Shown in pieces: positions 1 through 11,409 of a stretch of 64,000 nucleotides of DNA. Numbering within the stretch: position 1 is the stretch's first letter; the number at the start of each line of letters is the position of its first letter. Position numbers and translations under genes: made by a program. The notes beneath the pieces were generated by a model. It saw nothing but the letters and a program-made list of their open reading frames with translations. It was not told the origin of the DNA and did not search any database. The stretch is from Steromphala cineraria (lineage: Eukaryota > Mollusca > Gastropoda > Trochida > Trochidae): contig OU744736.1 of NCBI GenBank assembly GCA_916613615.1, forward strand, positions 55,185,600-55,249,599, in the 5' to 3' direction.

Positions 1-662
1 AATCTGTGTCGAAACGTCGCATACAATGATCAAATAAGTTGTCATCCATATATTCCTCAGCATTACTGTCTAATTTGAACTTAAAGTTTTGGCCAAAACA
101 CATAATTTCCGTAAGATACATCATTTCCTATTCATATTACATTTTTAGCTTATCAATGAGTATGTACACAAAGATTTAGATTTTTAGGTCTTTTGCTTCT
201 GAATGAGAAGTCTCAAATGCTCAAAATGTATGGACAAAAAACGTACAACAGACACCGGATACCATATCTTACACCCCTTGGGTGGTTATTCTTCTTTTTT
301 TCAATCGGTTTTAACTCATAACTACCATCTTATAGGTATTTACCCATTACACCCCTTGGGAAGTTATTACCTTTATTTTAGTTGAATGTTATGATGCCAT
401 AACGACTTTCTGGCATGAGCATTAAAGGTGATACCGCTCATACGGTAGAAGCCCTTTTCAGACTTTCAAAATGAGCAGCCTGAAACCTGCGCCCTTTGAA
501 CAGCGACACCTTGTTATTAGACGACCGATGAAAATGAAGTTGACAGTGTTTAATGTACAAATTTACCAATTAACATGGAAAAAGACAATGAGGTTTCCTG
601 TCTTGTGAATTCTGAGAACTACAATAGCTATACAATTTCTAATTATTTGGTCATGTTTTCAG

Positions 663-1093
663 ACCAACGCATAGCATTTGAAGCAAGAACAACCTCCGAC
701 AAAAGGTTAACGTTAATCAAATTCAACAGTGTGTCTTTCAACGACGGAGATGGATATGATGGACACAGAGGGACGTTCATAGCACCGACAACAGGAACCT
801 ATCAGTTCTGGTTCACTGTGTATGTGTTGGACAGCCATGTAACTCAACCAAATGCAAATGCAGCCAGTCACGACGTTGTTAGGCTCATTGCAAGACAGTT
901 TAATGCGGGCTCTTCATATGGTGGTTACGTGGGACCTGCACACGTGACTTCTGGTGGGCATCTTCTTGATGTAAGAGTTGTCCATGGACTGCATGTTGTA
1001 CCTCTAACAATCGGGGACACTGTGTATGTAAAGCTATTGACCTCAGCAACAGTCAAAGCTGGATCATCGTTTGGCGGAGTGTTGATTGATTGA
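663..1093 (+). CDS. C1q-domain protein, terminal exon
   Basis: Terminal exon of a secreted C1q-domain-containing (C1qDC) protein, a TNF/C1q-fold family used in molluscs as soluble pattern-recognition lectins. Reading from a TTTTCAG acceptor (ends 662) the exon gives 142 aa, entered with 2 nt of a split codon. It starts with the family motif IAFEAR, then an F-x(6)-NDGDGYDGHRGTFIAPTTG-type core, YQFWFTVYV, and the C-terminal GDTVYVKL and FGGVLID strands, so all eight or so conserved C1q positions are present and the domain is full length (about 135 aa). The frame is open upstream to a Met at 575, but the acceptor and the identical phase of the related exon near 40.4 kb argue that the true upstream exon (signal peptide and coiled coil) lies outside the window. 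ATTAAA at 1127 is a plausible poly(A) signal. No decay is seen; probably functional. Confidence 0.85.
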
Positions 1094-1126
1094 ACAACAC
1101 GAAATGGTTGTTTGAAGCCGTTTCAA

Positions 1127-1132
1127 ATTAAA
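1127..1132 (+). promoter_or_regulatory. poly(A) signal of C1q gene
   Basis: ATTAAA lies 34 nt after the C1q stop codon. It is a common variant hexamer at a plausible distance; inferred only. Confidence 0.4.
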
Positions 1133-1139
1133 GTCACTG

Positions 1140-1714
1140 TATGATCAGCTCCTTTTTGTATAATTTTCAATATGATAAATTATTTATTTTTTCTGCCTAC
1201 AATATATATGTTGTGATGTTTCGGTTACTTTCTTAGCTTTATATGTATATTGCTATTTGTTTCTATTTTTGGACATTACAAACAGACAATGTACATTGAT
1301 AAATAATGCCCCTTAAATTCATAACGTACATTGTATGTGAAAAAGGTAGAACTAAAATATGACACAATGGTTAAACACTTTGTGCACTTCCAACACGTAA
1401 ACATGACATTGATGAGTTATTAGCTACCAATTCCATATACTTCTTTGCCATCGAAGTGAAGTTTATTTCTAGAAAATCGTAAAAGAATGCGAAAACCTGT
1501 ACATTTTACATCAGCCATTTTTTTTACGGAAAAGACGGGAAAATCTTGATTATTGCTGATGGTATGTGTGAAGTCAACTGTGGACCACGCCATATGCCGA
1601 CTCTCTCTTTATTAGCACTGACAGACAAGTAAACACCAAGGAATCTAGCGATCATACTAGTCAACATATAAATTTGAACAACATATTTGTATAAAACTTT
1701 GATGATAAAGTTAG
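1140..1714. other. no gene seen
   Basis: 3' flank of the C1q gene: AT-rich unique-looking sequence with stops in all frames and no repeat that I recognise. Confidence 0.5.
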
Positions 1715-1980
1715 AGGTGAGGTGATATGGGGTTAAACGCCGCTTTCAAGATTATTTCATTTTCATCGCGGCTACTAGTTTCACTGCAGGGAGAAAGCCT
1801 GCAACACCATTGTGGCTATGCTTTGCGGTGAAACCTGCTAACATCGGCTGTAATTTGCAAACCATGAAATTCAGTGTAGCATTGCACCCAAACCTGACTG
1901 TGTGTAGAACAGTTCTCTACTGCAGACAAAGTTGCCGAGCGGGATTCGAACCATAGACCTCTTAATCCAACTGCGCTAAA
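1715..1980 (-). mobile_element. tRNA-derived SINE (copy 1)
   Basis: Read on the minus strand it opens with a tRNA-like head (A-box-like TAGCGCAGTTGGATTAAGAG, then B box GGTTCGAATCC at 1942-1952) and continues into a body containing CAACTTTGTCTGCAGTAGAG and TACACTGAATTT. The same body follows a tRNA-like head at 32.2 kb on the plus strand, and both end near a CACCTCACCT/CACTTCACCT tail, so the two are copies of one SINE family. The intact B box suggests Pol III origin. Length about 265 bp. The anticodon arm is too degenerate to name the parent tRNA. Confidence 0.75.
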
Positions 1981-1982
1981 TA

Positions 1983-3164
1983 CAAAAACACAAAGTTTGT
2001 TAGTGAGATGTCACAGACTTTCTATTATCCAGCCCAGATCTGAATTCCTTCTAAATGAAATAATTTCAGTCTTATATGTAACAAATATAAAACTTCATTT
2101 GATTATATATGCATGTTGTATAAGTCTTTTTACAGTCATTATTAATTAATATCCATGTTTCTATTCATAATGAAATTGAAATCATTCTTCACATTTTGTC
2201 TGTTAACTAAATGCTGTTCTACTATAAGCTAGCATTTATAAAACAAACAATATTTACATATACTATCTCAAAAAAGAAACGCATATGTAATCATTTAAAA
2301 TATTTCTTATCTCACCTTTAAAACCACAAATGTCACAAAATTCCATTGGTATCAAAGCGAAAATTTACCTGCTGATAAACAAAGAGTAAGTCAAGGCAAG
2401 AGAATAAAGAAAAGCTGTGACACGGATGTAGAGATTTGGGGTTTTGGTGGCAACTCTTTGATGTACACCCACATCTTTAGCTTTTTTGAACGGAAGTGGC
2501 CTGTAGGAACGAACCAATAATGCTCAATAGGACGATGATGAATATTCTGATGCGAGACTAGTGTGAATTATGACACTTCGGTTCATTTCAAGCTCGACGA
2601 CGTTTTCGTTTCAGACACTTTGTCGATGCATAATGGAAACCTTTGTACCATTCAAAATTGAATAACAAAATTTGAAACAATGAGTGCCTTTGGTTGGATA
2701 AAGGTACCACATGATCTAGCGTTTACTCTTACTTGAATTCTGCTTTAAACTTTTTCTAAATAATGATTTTCCAGAAAAGTCTTCAAATTAGTCACAAATA
2801 AACAAGAGACATACAATTTTCGATTATTTGTCCTAAAGCCGTAAACCATCATTTAACAAGGACGTTTTTGAAGGAAATATCACATTAATGTTGTTAAATT
2901 TGTTTTTACACTCGACAATAATTCGCAAATCAATTATGCGTTTCTTTTTTGGGAGAGTATATGTTTATGACAGTAATGTTGTATGCAGATTTTAATATGT
3001 TTTATTTCGTCAAGGGGCCACGGGCACATTTGATTCTTGTATTGCAGAGAGCAATATTATAGCAAAACGATGTGGTACATATTTTAATACAGGCAAAATT
3101 AACATGATTTATACACAATAAAATCATGTTAATGGGACGGCTTTGAAGAAAGTCTGCCTTTTAC
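1983..3164. other. no gene seen
   Basis: AT-rich with scattered stops. A local motif near 2270 and 2940 (AAAAAAGAAACGCATA and its inverse TGCGTTTCTTTTTTGGGAGAG) forms a ~22-bp inverted repeat 660 bp apart, bracketing 2268-2957. This could be a short non-autonomous element; nothing coding is visible. Confidence 0.35.
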
Positions 3165-3624
3165 TTGTAGTGTAGAAAAGGAATTTACAAATATTTCTTA
3201 GCCTTTTGACAAAAATAAGGAACGCATCTTGTCCGATGTTGGATATTCCAAGTAATATTTTGGAATAACTTCACGTCTTAAAGTATAATAGAATGGGCAA
3301 TTTAATCAAAAATGGTATTCAGATTCTATGTTTGGGACATTGCAAAATGGACATAATCGCTCTTGTCTAGTAATATTGTACCTTCTGCTTTATTCGATTA
3401 ATAAATCATGATTTGAACAGCAATGAAATTGATAGCATAAACTTTAACAGTAACTAAATTTTAATAACTAAACTGATTATTAAGAGTCTTTCCAACTTTG
3501 AAAAGGCTTCCAAATGCACAATCCAACTTTGCTGCATAATGTCTTTACACCTTTCCTTAAACTGGGAGATAAATAACACGCTCTTGCCTACGCCTTGCTG
3601 TAGCCAAACTTCACCAAATCCATA
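3165..3624 (-). pseudogene. LINE retrotransposon C-terminal fragment
   Basis: Minus-strand translation, with frame changes, gives GFGEVWLQQGVG...FKERCKDIMQQSW, then a zinc-knuckle-like stretch RQERLCPFCN...ESEYHF, then CPFYYTLRREVIPKYYLEYP. This order (QQGVG and FKxR block, CPxC...ExEYHFxxxCPxY block) is the conserved C-terminal part of non-LTR retrotransposon ORF2 proteins common in bivalve genomes. Stops and shifts interrupt it, so it is dead. No RT core lies next to it on this strand. Confidence 0.7.
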
Positions 3625-3977
3625 ACTAAATAAAAGTGATGTTACATTTAAAGATGTCTTGCCATTTTCAGCATTTTGATATTGGAGACTGTATGAATGC
3701 TTTAAAATTAGATTATCAGTTTGCGACAGTAGTCTTAACCAAAACTTGATTATTTGAACAAAGTGAAAGACTTTAACATTTTACGTTAACCAAAATACCA
3801 CTTGCTAACAGCATTGGAGTACCTCTATTTAACGATAACATTAACTTACAAAACCTGTCATGGATACGTTCAATACAGGCGACGGATGAATACCTCAGAT
3901 TTCCGAACCATAAGTAAAAACAGGCAGAACTTTTATATCGAAAATGTGATTAACAACATCAACTTGATAGAACTATC

Positions 3978-4135
3978 ACTTTGCAAGAAGTGTTATCTGC
4001 TATTGACTCGATGAAATCTGGGAAAGCTCCCGGTTATTATGGACTCCCCATAGAATTTGTTAAACATGGTCCATTAGAATATGTCTTAGCTTCTCAACCA
4101 ACATTTCCTCTATTCGTAGAGTTTTGGTATCACCG
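3978..4135 (+). pseudogene. LINE reverse transcriptase N-terminal scrap
   Basis: Plus-strand frame starting at 3978 reads LQEVLSAIDSMKSGKAPGY followed by GLPIEFVKHG, the diagnostic 'I-x-x-MKxGKAPGxDGxPxEFxK' block that precedes motif A in non-LTR reverse transcriptases. The D of GxDG is replaced by Y. Homology fades after about 50 codons. Its orientation is opposite to the C-terminal fragment at 3.2-3.6 kb, so these are two insertions or a rearranged one. Confidence 0.65.
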
Positions 4136-4144
4136 ATCAAATTG

Positions 4145-4740
4145 AATCTCATCATCTACCTATAATATTTTCGTATCACTACCATTTAAAACTTCATCCG
4201 AATTCGAATCAACATTGCAGCTTAATGCAGACTATACTGGAAAAGTACATGAGCCAACTTTCAACAAATATATTGCTTTTAGTTACGGGCAAAAATAGCA
4301 CATAATTTCAATGGTTAGAAATTGAAATTTAACAATCTGTCGACAAAGTGTTGTCAAACACGTCAAAAAAATTTTGTTCAGTTTGTGTGTGTTATTTATC
4401 CAAAATTTGGCGATAACTTTTTTTATAGTTTGCTTTCATTTAAAGCAATCCTTGATTGGCTATGGAAGGTAGAAATAAAATGTCCCTTTACGTAGTTCTT
4501 CCCCACCAAAAATGCATTGCGACGGCCATGGTAGTGTCTAAACGTAATGTGACGTTGACGTGCACGTCAATGCAGTTAATAAAATTTGAATTATAAAGGG
4601 GTTTAGAATAATTTCAATCATGCTTGAAAACTTCCCCTAATCCTGTTGCATTGCCTTTCGTTGATGTTGTTGATGTACAGACTACCGGGAAAATTCTCCT
4701 TAAATAGCACATTAAGCATATCGTTTGTACTGGATATTGT
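4145..4740. other. no gene seen
   Basis: AT-rich unique-looking sequence. A GTGACGTTGACGTGCACGTCAATGC-like ACGT-rich patch at about 4549-4574 is the only structure noted. Confidence 0.4.
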
Positions 4741-4755
4741 TACCTACATTATCAT

Positions 4756-4911
4756 ACCCTCTCAATTAAATTTGTTGATATCTCGAATAGCATTAAGGAC
4801 CAAATTAAGATTTGGTCTATAATTTTATTCGAGATATCAACAGATTCAATTAAGAGGGTGACATTTGGTCTATAATTTTATTCGAGATGTCAACAAATTA
4901 ACTTGAGAGGG
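4756..4911. repeat. stem-loop plus third copy of its arm
   Basis: Arm 1 (4756-4789, starts ACCCTCTCAATTAAATTTGT) is matched by an inverted arm 2 (4826-4859). Arm 2, with its flanking ATTTGGTCTATAATTTTATT, is then repeated directly as arm 3 (about 4865-4911). The TTTGGTCTATAATTTTATTC unit occurs twice in direct order. There is no CTCG apex, so it is distinct from the hairpin family described elsewhere. Confidence 0.7.
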
Positions 4912-5033
4912 TCAGATGTTTTATACAGTAAAACTTACTGAACGTTTTCGAAAATAAATTGTTGTTATTGAAATAACAAAACAAACAACTGCTGTCAACT
5001 TTTTGTTTACAGAGCTTAACGCATTTCAAAAGT

Positions 5034-5090
5034 GAACCTATCAATTCTGGTTCACTGTGTATGTGTCGGAGATCCACGCAACTCAACCAA
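5034..5090 (+). pseudogene. C1q exon relic
   Basis: About 57 bp closely match the YQFWFTVYV...THVTQP segment of the first C1q exon (compare 798-853), including AATTCTGGTTCACTGTGTAT and CAACTCAACCAA, but one nt is lost in the tyrosine/glutamine region, shifting frame. It runs directly into CAGTTATTGCATTTTCATAG, a sequence that lies beside the C1q exon acceptor at 40.4 kb in the opposite relative orientation. The relic is therefore a rearranged scrap, not a simple tandem copy. Confidence 0.6.
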
Positions 5091-5099
5091 TTCAGTTAT

Positions 5100-7135
5100 T
5101 GCATTTTCATAGCTTTCCTCATCCTTCGTCTATCGACGGGCAATACTAGTTATTTTAAACTTTGCTTTCGTGATCTCAAGAAAGGGTTTTCATAGGTTGC
5201 GAATGATAACCACTTTATAGGTGGGTTGTTATTTGTGAAATTATTCATAGTTGGATTGTCATTTTGGAAATGCAATGCTACAGATTTGGCCCGAATGTTG
5301 GCAATATTGAACTATGTACAGAAGGTAATTAAAAAACATATGTGAAAAAGTTAACAATACAATATTAAACATTTTGTCACCCTGACAATATTGACCATCT
5401 TAATGCAATATGAATTAAAATAACCATATCCATATATATTGAATGTTTAGTTTTGAATACTTTATAAATACACCTTTATTGCTTTAAGTTACACTCAATC
5501 CTGTCTCTGTCAGTTTACAAAACAGTTTGATGTCACAACAATTGGAATTTTGAGAACGTCTTTGGTTGTACATTTGTAAATAGCCATCTTTAAAACTTAT
5601 CAATCACAGTTATATCTTAATATTGTATGCTGAATTCAACATTCTTACCAAGAATGAAATTTATCATTTATCAATGTATGGTTATCATTATGATTATTAA
5701 TATTGTTTTTGGTGCATTCAATCTGCCTGTTTTGTCGCACTGGTTAACAAAAGAATGGGGGTTCTTTGGAAAAGGTTGTAGCTGTTGCTCATCCTTGACA
5801 ATTTTTAGAGGCGATTTACAATATGTTTACTACTTTTTTTCACTGAGGAGGTGACAAACATTCATTAAGACATCGATATTTGTTTGTGTTTCTCATTTCC
5901 TAAATCATTCTGCATGTAAGGAGGCGGTCGACAAAAATTAGAAATGGAAATAGATATACAAGTGTTGTGCATTTGTAGACACTATGGTCATGATAACGAC
6001 ACTTTAAAGTGAATAGTTAAATTGGAAAAGGGAATTCCTTCTTGAGATAATTTAGAGATTATAATGGATATGCCATCTCGAAAATGGCCTTGAAATGGCC
6101 GGAATTTCGTTATTGGCTTTTTACACTCATTGTGAATATTTTAAAGAAGCAAAACAATATGTTATGTTATGTCACCAGTCAATAAAGATCTACCTTTTGG
6201 TTAGAACCACATAGTCTATAATATTTTGAGTTATTATGTTACATCATTGTAGTTTTGAACTGTATGTAAACTCTGCCAAAAAACAAATGTCTTTGGTTTT
6301 TCTTCTCAGTTTTATCTAGATGCATCATGTTTGATGTTTTGTAGCAAGAAATATCGCCCATGGTTAACTGATAACACTTTATTCTGATATTTAGATGGGA
6401 AGGTGCATAGTTCATAGTTCAAAAGTGCAAGTCTCTAGAAACCATTGTCTCATTTGATGAATGTGTGTTTCTATAAGAGAAACTAAGAACTCGTTGAAAC
6501 AAATTGCATTGGACATTCATCATGTGTAGTGGTGACGTTGTGGGTGATTAACTTATTCCTATCTGTATCTTAGTATTAAGTTTCTATGGAAAAGACAATT
6601 AGAATTCGATTTCTGACCAGAACTCAGAAGCTCAGAGGCTGATAAAGTAAAATTTTGAAACTGTCGAGACAGGCTCAGCCATATGCTAATCTTGTAAAAT
6701 ATTGACGTATTTCAATTAGGCAAAATAATTTTTGGAACTAAAAGTTTAAAAATAATATTTTCTCACTAAAACCTTATCATGTCTTTGTCATGCTTTCTTC
6801 ATAATTTTTTTTCATATATACACTTGTCACATGTATACAGTAAAAGCAACTAGAGAGTGAAAAAGGAAGTAAAAGTGATAAACAACAACATTATTGTCAA
6901 AGAAAAGTATCAAAAGAAAAACAAACACCAAGTATTAAATCAAGCCTTGACTTTTATAAACATTTTCGAATTGAGAAAAATGCAGATACTCTGCACTTTT
7001 CAACCAATAAACATCCCACCAAACGATGACCCAGCCTTCACCATTCCTGTAGACAAAAGCTGTACAAAGACCGTGTCCCCAGCTGTCAGAGGTACAACAT
7101 GCAGTCCCTGGACCCCTCTGATATCATAGTTATGT
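5100..7135. other. no gene seen
   Basis: Two kilobases of AT-rich sequence. Open frames of 75-90 codons here (5627-5854, 6857-7129) have neither recognisable domains nor convincing splice context. Confidence 0.4.
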
Positions 7136-7210
7136 ATACACCACGTGGTGCGGTTATCGGGTCAATATCAGAGGTAGTTATTTTTAGATAACTGACCTCA
7201 GATCAACCTG

Positions 7211-7322
7211 GAGGTTGGTTATCACGAGGTTGGTTATCTGATAACCAACCTCTTGATAACTGACCTCTCGGTTCGATACGGTGAACATGTCTCGGCTACG
7301 CCTCGCCATCTTCACCGTATCG
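7211..7322. repeat. hairpins with CTCG apex (copy 1)
   Basis: A 27-bp near-palindrome (GAGGTTGGTTAT-CTG-ATAACCAACCTC, 7226-7252), preceded by a direct copy of its arm, is followed by a hairpin 7274-7322 with arms CGATACGGTGAA/TTCACCGTATCG. Its apex carries two same-orientation boxes, CTCGGCTACGCCTCG. More CTCG boxes lie just outside both arms (7267, 7326). Confidence 0.6.
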
Positions 7323-7387
7323 CACCTCGAAAAAAACTTACCCTCGGCTTACGGGTCTAAATGACCCTTCGCCTCTCATTGTGACTT

Positions 7388-7479
7388 TTGATATTCTTTA
7401 GAATTTGTTGTGATTTTCACCTGTGCATTCAGATATAGTATGTCTTTATTTCAATATGCCATTCTAAAGAATATCAAAG
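7388..7479. repeat. short inverted repeat
   Basis: TTTGATATTCTTTAGAAT (7388-7405) is exactly inverted at 7462-7479, loop about 56 bp. Possibly the ends of a tiny MITE. Confidence 0.55.
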
Positions 7480-7484
7480 GCCGC

Positions 7485-8820
7485 AAGAACGATAATAAAA
7501 GAAAACAAAAGACAGAAAAAATACTCTTTATTACAGAGAACTTTTGAAGTCATTTTCATATTACATGTTCCGACTGCTTTCAATTCTTTCTATTTGGTTT
7601 CCTTGAAACATGCAAACATTTACATTTATCAAACACTACCACACACAATCCCGTTGGGCCTCAGTATCTATGCTAGTGTTCTCTTCAATTAATGTTCCAA
7701 ATCCTTCATAGGAAGTCAGTTGTCGGGAGGTCACAAGCATTTGAAATGGTCCTTTTGAAACAATGCACAAGAAAGCCGACTTCAGTATCAGCAAACATTT
7801 AACTGTCCAGCTATCATCCATGCGTAGTTCCTGAAACATTCAAAGGTTTAACGCTACTAACAGTCTGATTTCAAGTGCTGACAAAAACACATTTCCATTT
7901 ACATACATGCATATTTCATATCATCACGCTTTCCCGAAATAGTAACTTAAGTTTGGAACTGTCATTTCTAACATCGACTTTTGAATAATTTAGTATCTTA
8001 TTGTTTAATGGACGATTGATAGTTTCAACGTTCACACGAAATTTATTGAAGATAATATCATACCACACTGATCTCAAAGTCAGAAATCTAGCTAATACCC
8101 ATATGTGTCTGCATTTTATATACATATTACAATACTAAAAAGCATTTCTAAAGCAGAAAATGCGTACACGCTTCTTTTGATTCCTTGTAATGCTTTAAAC
8201 ATATTTCCGAGTCTATTACATGAAACAACAAATAAAGTATACTTTGCGATCAATCTCACCTTACTTGCCTCCGGGAAAGACCTCGAAACACCGGCAAATA
8301 TATCTGTTTGACACCAGCGGCGGAGAGCACTCCATTGTGCCAACCTTCTTGTGCTTTAGGTTGTGTGCTGCACGTGAATTTTGAGGAGTTGCTTAGCAAC
8401 TTGGCGTACAAGAAGTCCGTGCATCACAAGATGAAATAGACGACGTCCGTGCAGCCACACAGTTTTTGACTAGTGACGCAAACAAAATTTCATTGACGTC
8501 CGTTTAAAATTTGCATCAAAATAATTAAATAATAGTTCAGTTCAGTGTGACATTTTAAGGTTAATAGCTCGGTAAAAGAATGAAAATGCACAGTTGGTAA
8601 ACGGCTTAGAATTGTTTTACCGACAATTTCGCCAGTATTATCTCCAAGTGCACGTGAAATACGCGCAGTGTTAAAATGAAATTGATCCATTCCTCAGGTG
8701 TGGAAGTTAACCATGCTAGACACCATTGTCACTTTTGAACTCATTATCAACAAACTTATATTCGGCTAATATTGATATTTTCATTAAAAATGGAAAACAG
8801 TTTTAACAATAACCATGTAG
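7485..8820. other. no gene seen
   Basis: AT-rich; overlapping short frames on both strands (7636-8690) have no recognisable domain. Four ACGTC-type motifs (8417-8500) lie just before the hairpin at 8.83 kb. Confidence 0.4.
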
Positions 8821-8826
8821 TGTATG

Positions 8827-8926
8827 TGAAATAATAACCTTGACCTCGTGAATATCTGTGATAACCATCTCGCTGATCGCTCGATGGTTATCACAGATAT
8901 TCACTCAGTCAGCGGTCATTATTTCA
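8827..8926 (+). repeat. hairpin element with CTCG apex (copy 2)
   Basis: Arms of 42 nt: the inner ~20 nt (GTGAATATCTGTGATAACCAT and its inverse) are perfect. Apex CTCGCTGATCGCTCG at 8869-8883 has two direct CTCG boxes. A further CTCG (GACCTCGTG) in the left arm faces CTCA (TCACTCAGTC) at the mirrored position of the right arm, i.e. the same strand rather than the complement. Confidence 0.8.
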
Positions 8927-8974
8927 ACCTTACCAGCCTGTACTGCAGGCCCAACATATCCTTCAAAGGAAGGA

Positions 8975-9945
8975 CCCAGCAAACAGACAACGTTAGCAAA
9001 CGTTGTAGCAACGTTGTGGTTTGGTTACGTTTTTTTCCCGACGTTGTAATGACGTCAACACAACGTCACACTTTCACGCCAGTCCTTAACATTAAGAAAA
9101 CGTTATAAAAGAACGTAAATATAACATTGTCATTTGGTTAGGTTTAAAACCAACGTTCACTCAACGTTAAAATGACATTGTATTCCAACGTCTTAATTCA
9201 ACGTCAAAATAACGTTGAAAGAAAACGTCCCTTCAACATTGTGAATACGTTAGGTCAAAAACTAACATTGGGAGGACGTTGTATTTCCAACGTCTTATTC
9301 TAACGCTAAAACAACGTTGAAAGATGACGTCACTTCAATGTTGAGAATTGGTTAGGTTAGAAACCAACATTTAAAGGACGTTGTATTCCAACGTCTTATT
9401 CTAACGTCAAGAAAACGTTGAAACAGGACGTTGGTTCAACATTGTGAATTGGTTAGGTTCAAAACCAACGTTGAAAGGACGTTGTTTTTCAACGTTTTAT
9501 TTCTACGTTCAAACAATGTTGAGAGATGACGTCACTTCAATGTTGTGAAGTGGTTAGGTTAGAAGCCAACATTAAAAGGACGTTGTATTCCAACGTTTTA
9601 TTCTAACGTCCAAACAACGTTGAAACAGGACGTTGGTTCAACATTGTGAATTGGTTAGGTTCAAAACCAACGTTGAGAGGATGTTGTATTTCAACATCTT
9701 TTTTATTACCTCCAAACAACGTTGAAACAGGACATTACTACTACGTTGTGTTTGGTTAGGTTAAATATTAACATTAAAAGGACGTTGTACTCAAACGACC
9801 AATTGTTACGTGCAAAGTACGTTGAAAAGAACGTCACTTCAACATTATGAATTGGTGATTTTTAAAAACCAATGTTGAAAGACAGTTGTATTAAGACGAC
9901 TAATTCTTAGATTGGAACAACGATGAAACAGTCACTTGAACGTTG
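8975..9945. repeat. AACGTT-rich tandem array A
   Basis: About nine degenerate units of roughly 100 bp, each containing GGTTAGGTT...AAACCAACGTTGAAAGGACG and several AACGTT/GACGTC palindromes at near-regular spacing. The left boundary CCCAGCAAAC (8975-8984) also ends, inverted, the second array at 39.6 kb, so the two belong to one repeat superfamily with a shared terminus. The right edge fades without an obvious matching terminus. No coding capacity. Confidence 0.85.
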
Positions 9946-9949
9946 ATAA

Positions 9950-11255
9950 AACTTTTATCAACCTGTGTTTCTATTTTTTCAAGCCGCGCGCCGCTAATGG
10001 TTGAAATATTGCCCAAGCGGAGTAAACAATAACTCATTCACTCACTTTATTCTCTCATATCAGAAAACGTATGTTAGAGATTATAGATATATCCTCCGTT
10101 ATTAAGAACAGAAATTGAAATATAGATATCGTTTTCAACCAGTACAAATTACATAATATTACCCATACGGGCGAGGATACACGAGTGGATATTTTTTTGA
10201 TATCCGCACATGTGCATTTTAGTGATTCTCAACGTTGATTGGTCGGTTCCTAAGAGAATGAAAGACGATTGGTCGACGGAACTATTTTCAAGTTTCATTG
10301 ATAAATCGAACGTTTCGAACGTATGTCGATTAGGTTAAAAATAAAATCGTAGAACGATGAATATTACTGTACATCATATAACTTACAGGTTGATATTTAA
10401 ACGCAGTATTATTTGAAACTGTTCATCTACGTGTTAAGTTTCATTGTGGTCTCAAGATTGTACTTTTTCCAAAGGTACGGTAAGCGCTGTCTGTTTGTAA
10501 ACAAACATGGCTGCCATCGAAAATTCATGAAATCTATCCAAGCACAAGAATTTCACTGATCCATTAGTAATTATTAACACATAAAAACAACAGGGACTCA
10601 AATTCAATACATACATTCATGAAAGCAATAACTTTTACAAATCAACATACTCATAGTTGATCAGCCCTGGGAACAATCCTACCGTGATCATAGGCCGATT
10701 AGAGTTATCGTTCTTGACACTTGCTACGTAAATGAAAGTAACGTCGAAAGAAACAAATGTTGTTCAAACTTCAGATTATTTGATTATCCTGACATACAGA
10801 CTTGTTTTGATGCATTCTTTGTAAGTTTCTCTTAAAGATATTGCCATTTTTATCAAGAATTGTTTAAAAAAATTGACAGGTTTTTGACATTTTCGTTACA
10901 ACATTGTGCCGTCAACAACACATCACAGTGGTAGTACGGCGTGACGATCGGCTGATTCAAATACTTACTATCTTTATCAAATAATGTTGTTTGTTAAGAG
11001 TTTTATGTGTGTTACTGTGTTCAATGTTGAAAAGTGTATTATATCATTCAGGGACATTATTTTCGTCATTTTCGTATTGTTTTGAAACTGAACTAGATTC
11101 CGATGCGTTGTTGACTAATTCACTCTGGAGATGTTCGGTTGGACACGCGTATGAATACTGATCAGCTGATTGGTATCACTTACTACAGCATTACTACGAT
11201 TTCTCAATCGCATCTTTTCAGTCGTTTTTTAATCATATTTCATTACAAATGGGTA
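9950..11255. other. no gene seen
   Basis: AT-rich unique-looking sequence with stops in all frames; nothing supported. Confidence 0.4.
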
Positions 11256-11261
11256 ATATAT

Positions 11262-11405
11262 AGAATAACCAACTCGGTACGAGTGATTACGGGATATCTG
11301 CCCTCGTCAAAATAATGTTCAGTCGCTCGCCAAGGCTCGCGACTGTGAACATTATTTCGACTCGGGCAGATATCCCGTAATCACTCGTACCTCGTTGGTT
11401 ATTCT
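11262..11405 (+). repeat. hairpin element with CTCG apex (copy 3)
   Basis: 144-bp palindrome, arms about 60 nt, outer ends AGAATAACCAA/TTGGTTATTCT. Apex GTCGCTCGCCAAGGCTCGCGAC. Seven CTCG boxes on the plus strand against one CGAG. At two mirrored pairs the left arm has CTCG where the right arm also has plus-strand CTCG, so these positions are mismatches in an otherwise near-perfect stem. The copy at 26.1 kb has related arms. Confidence 0.85.
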
Positions 11406-11409
11406 CTAA

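Noticed and set aside
575..662. Met at 575 as true start of the C1q protein
   Set aside because: The first 29 codons lack a signal peptide, and a TTTTCAG acceptor at 662 with the family's usual phase fits an internal exon boundary better.
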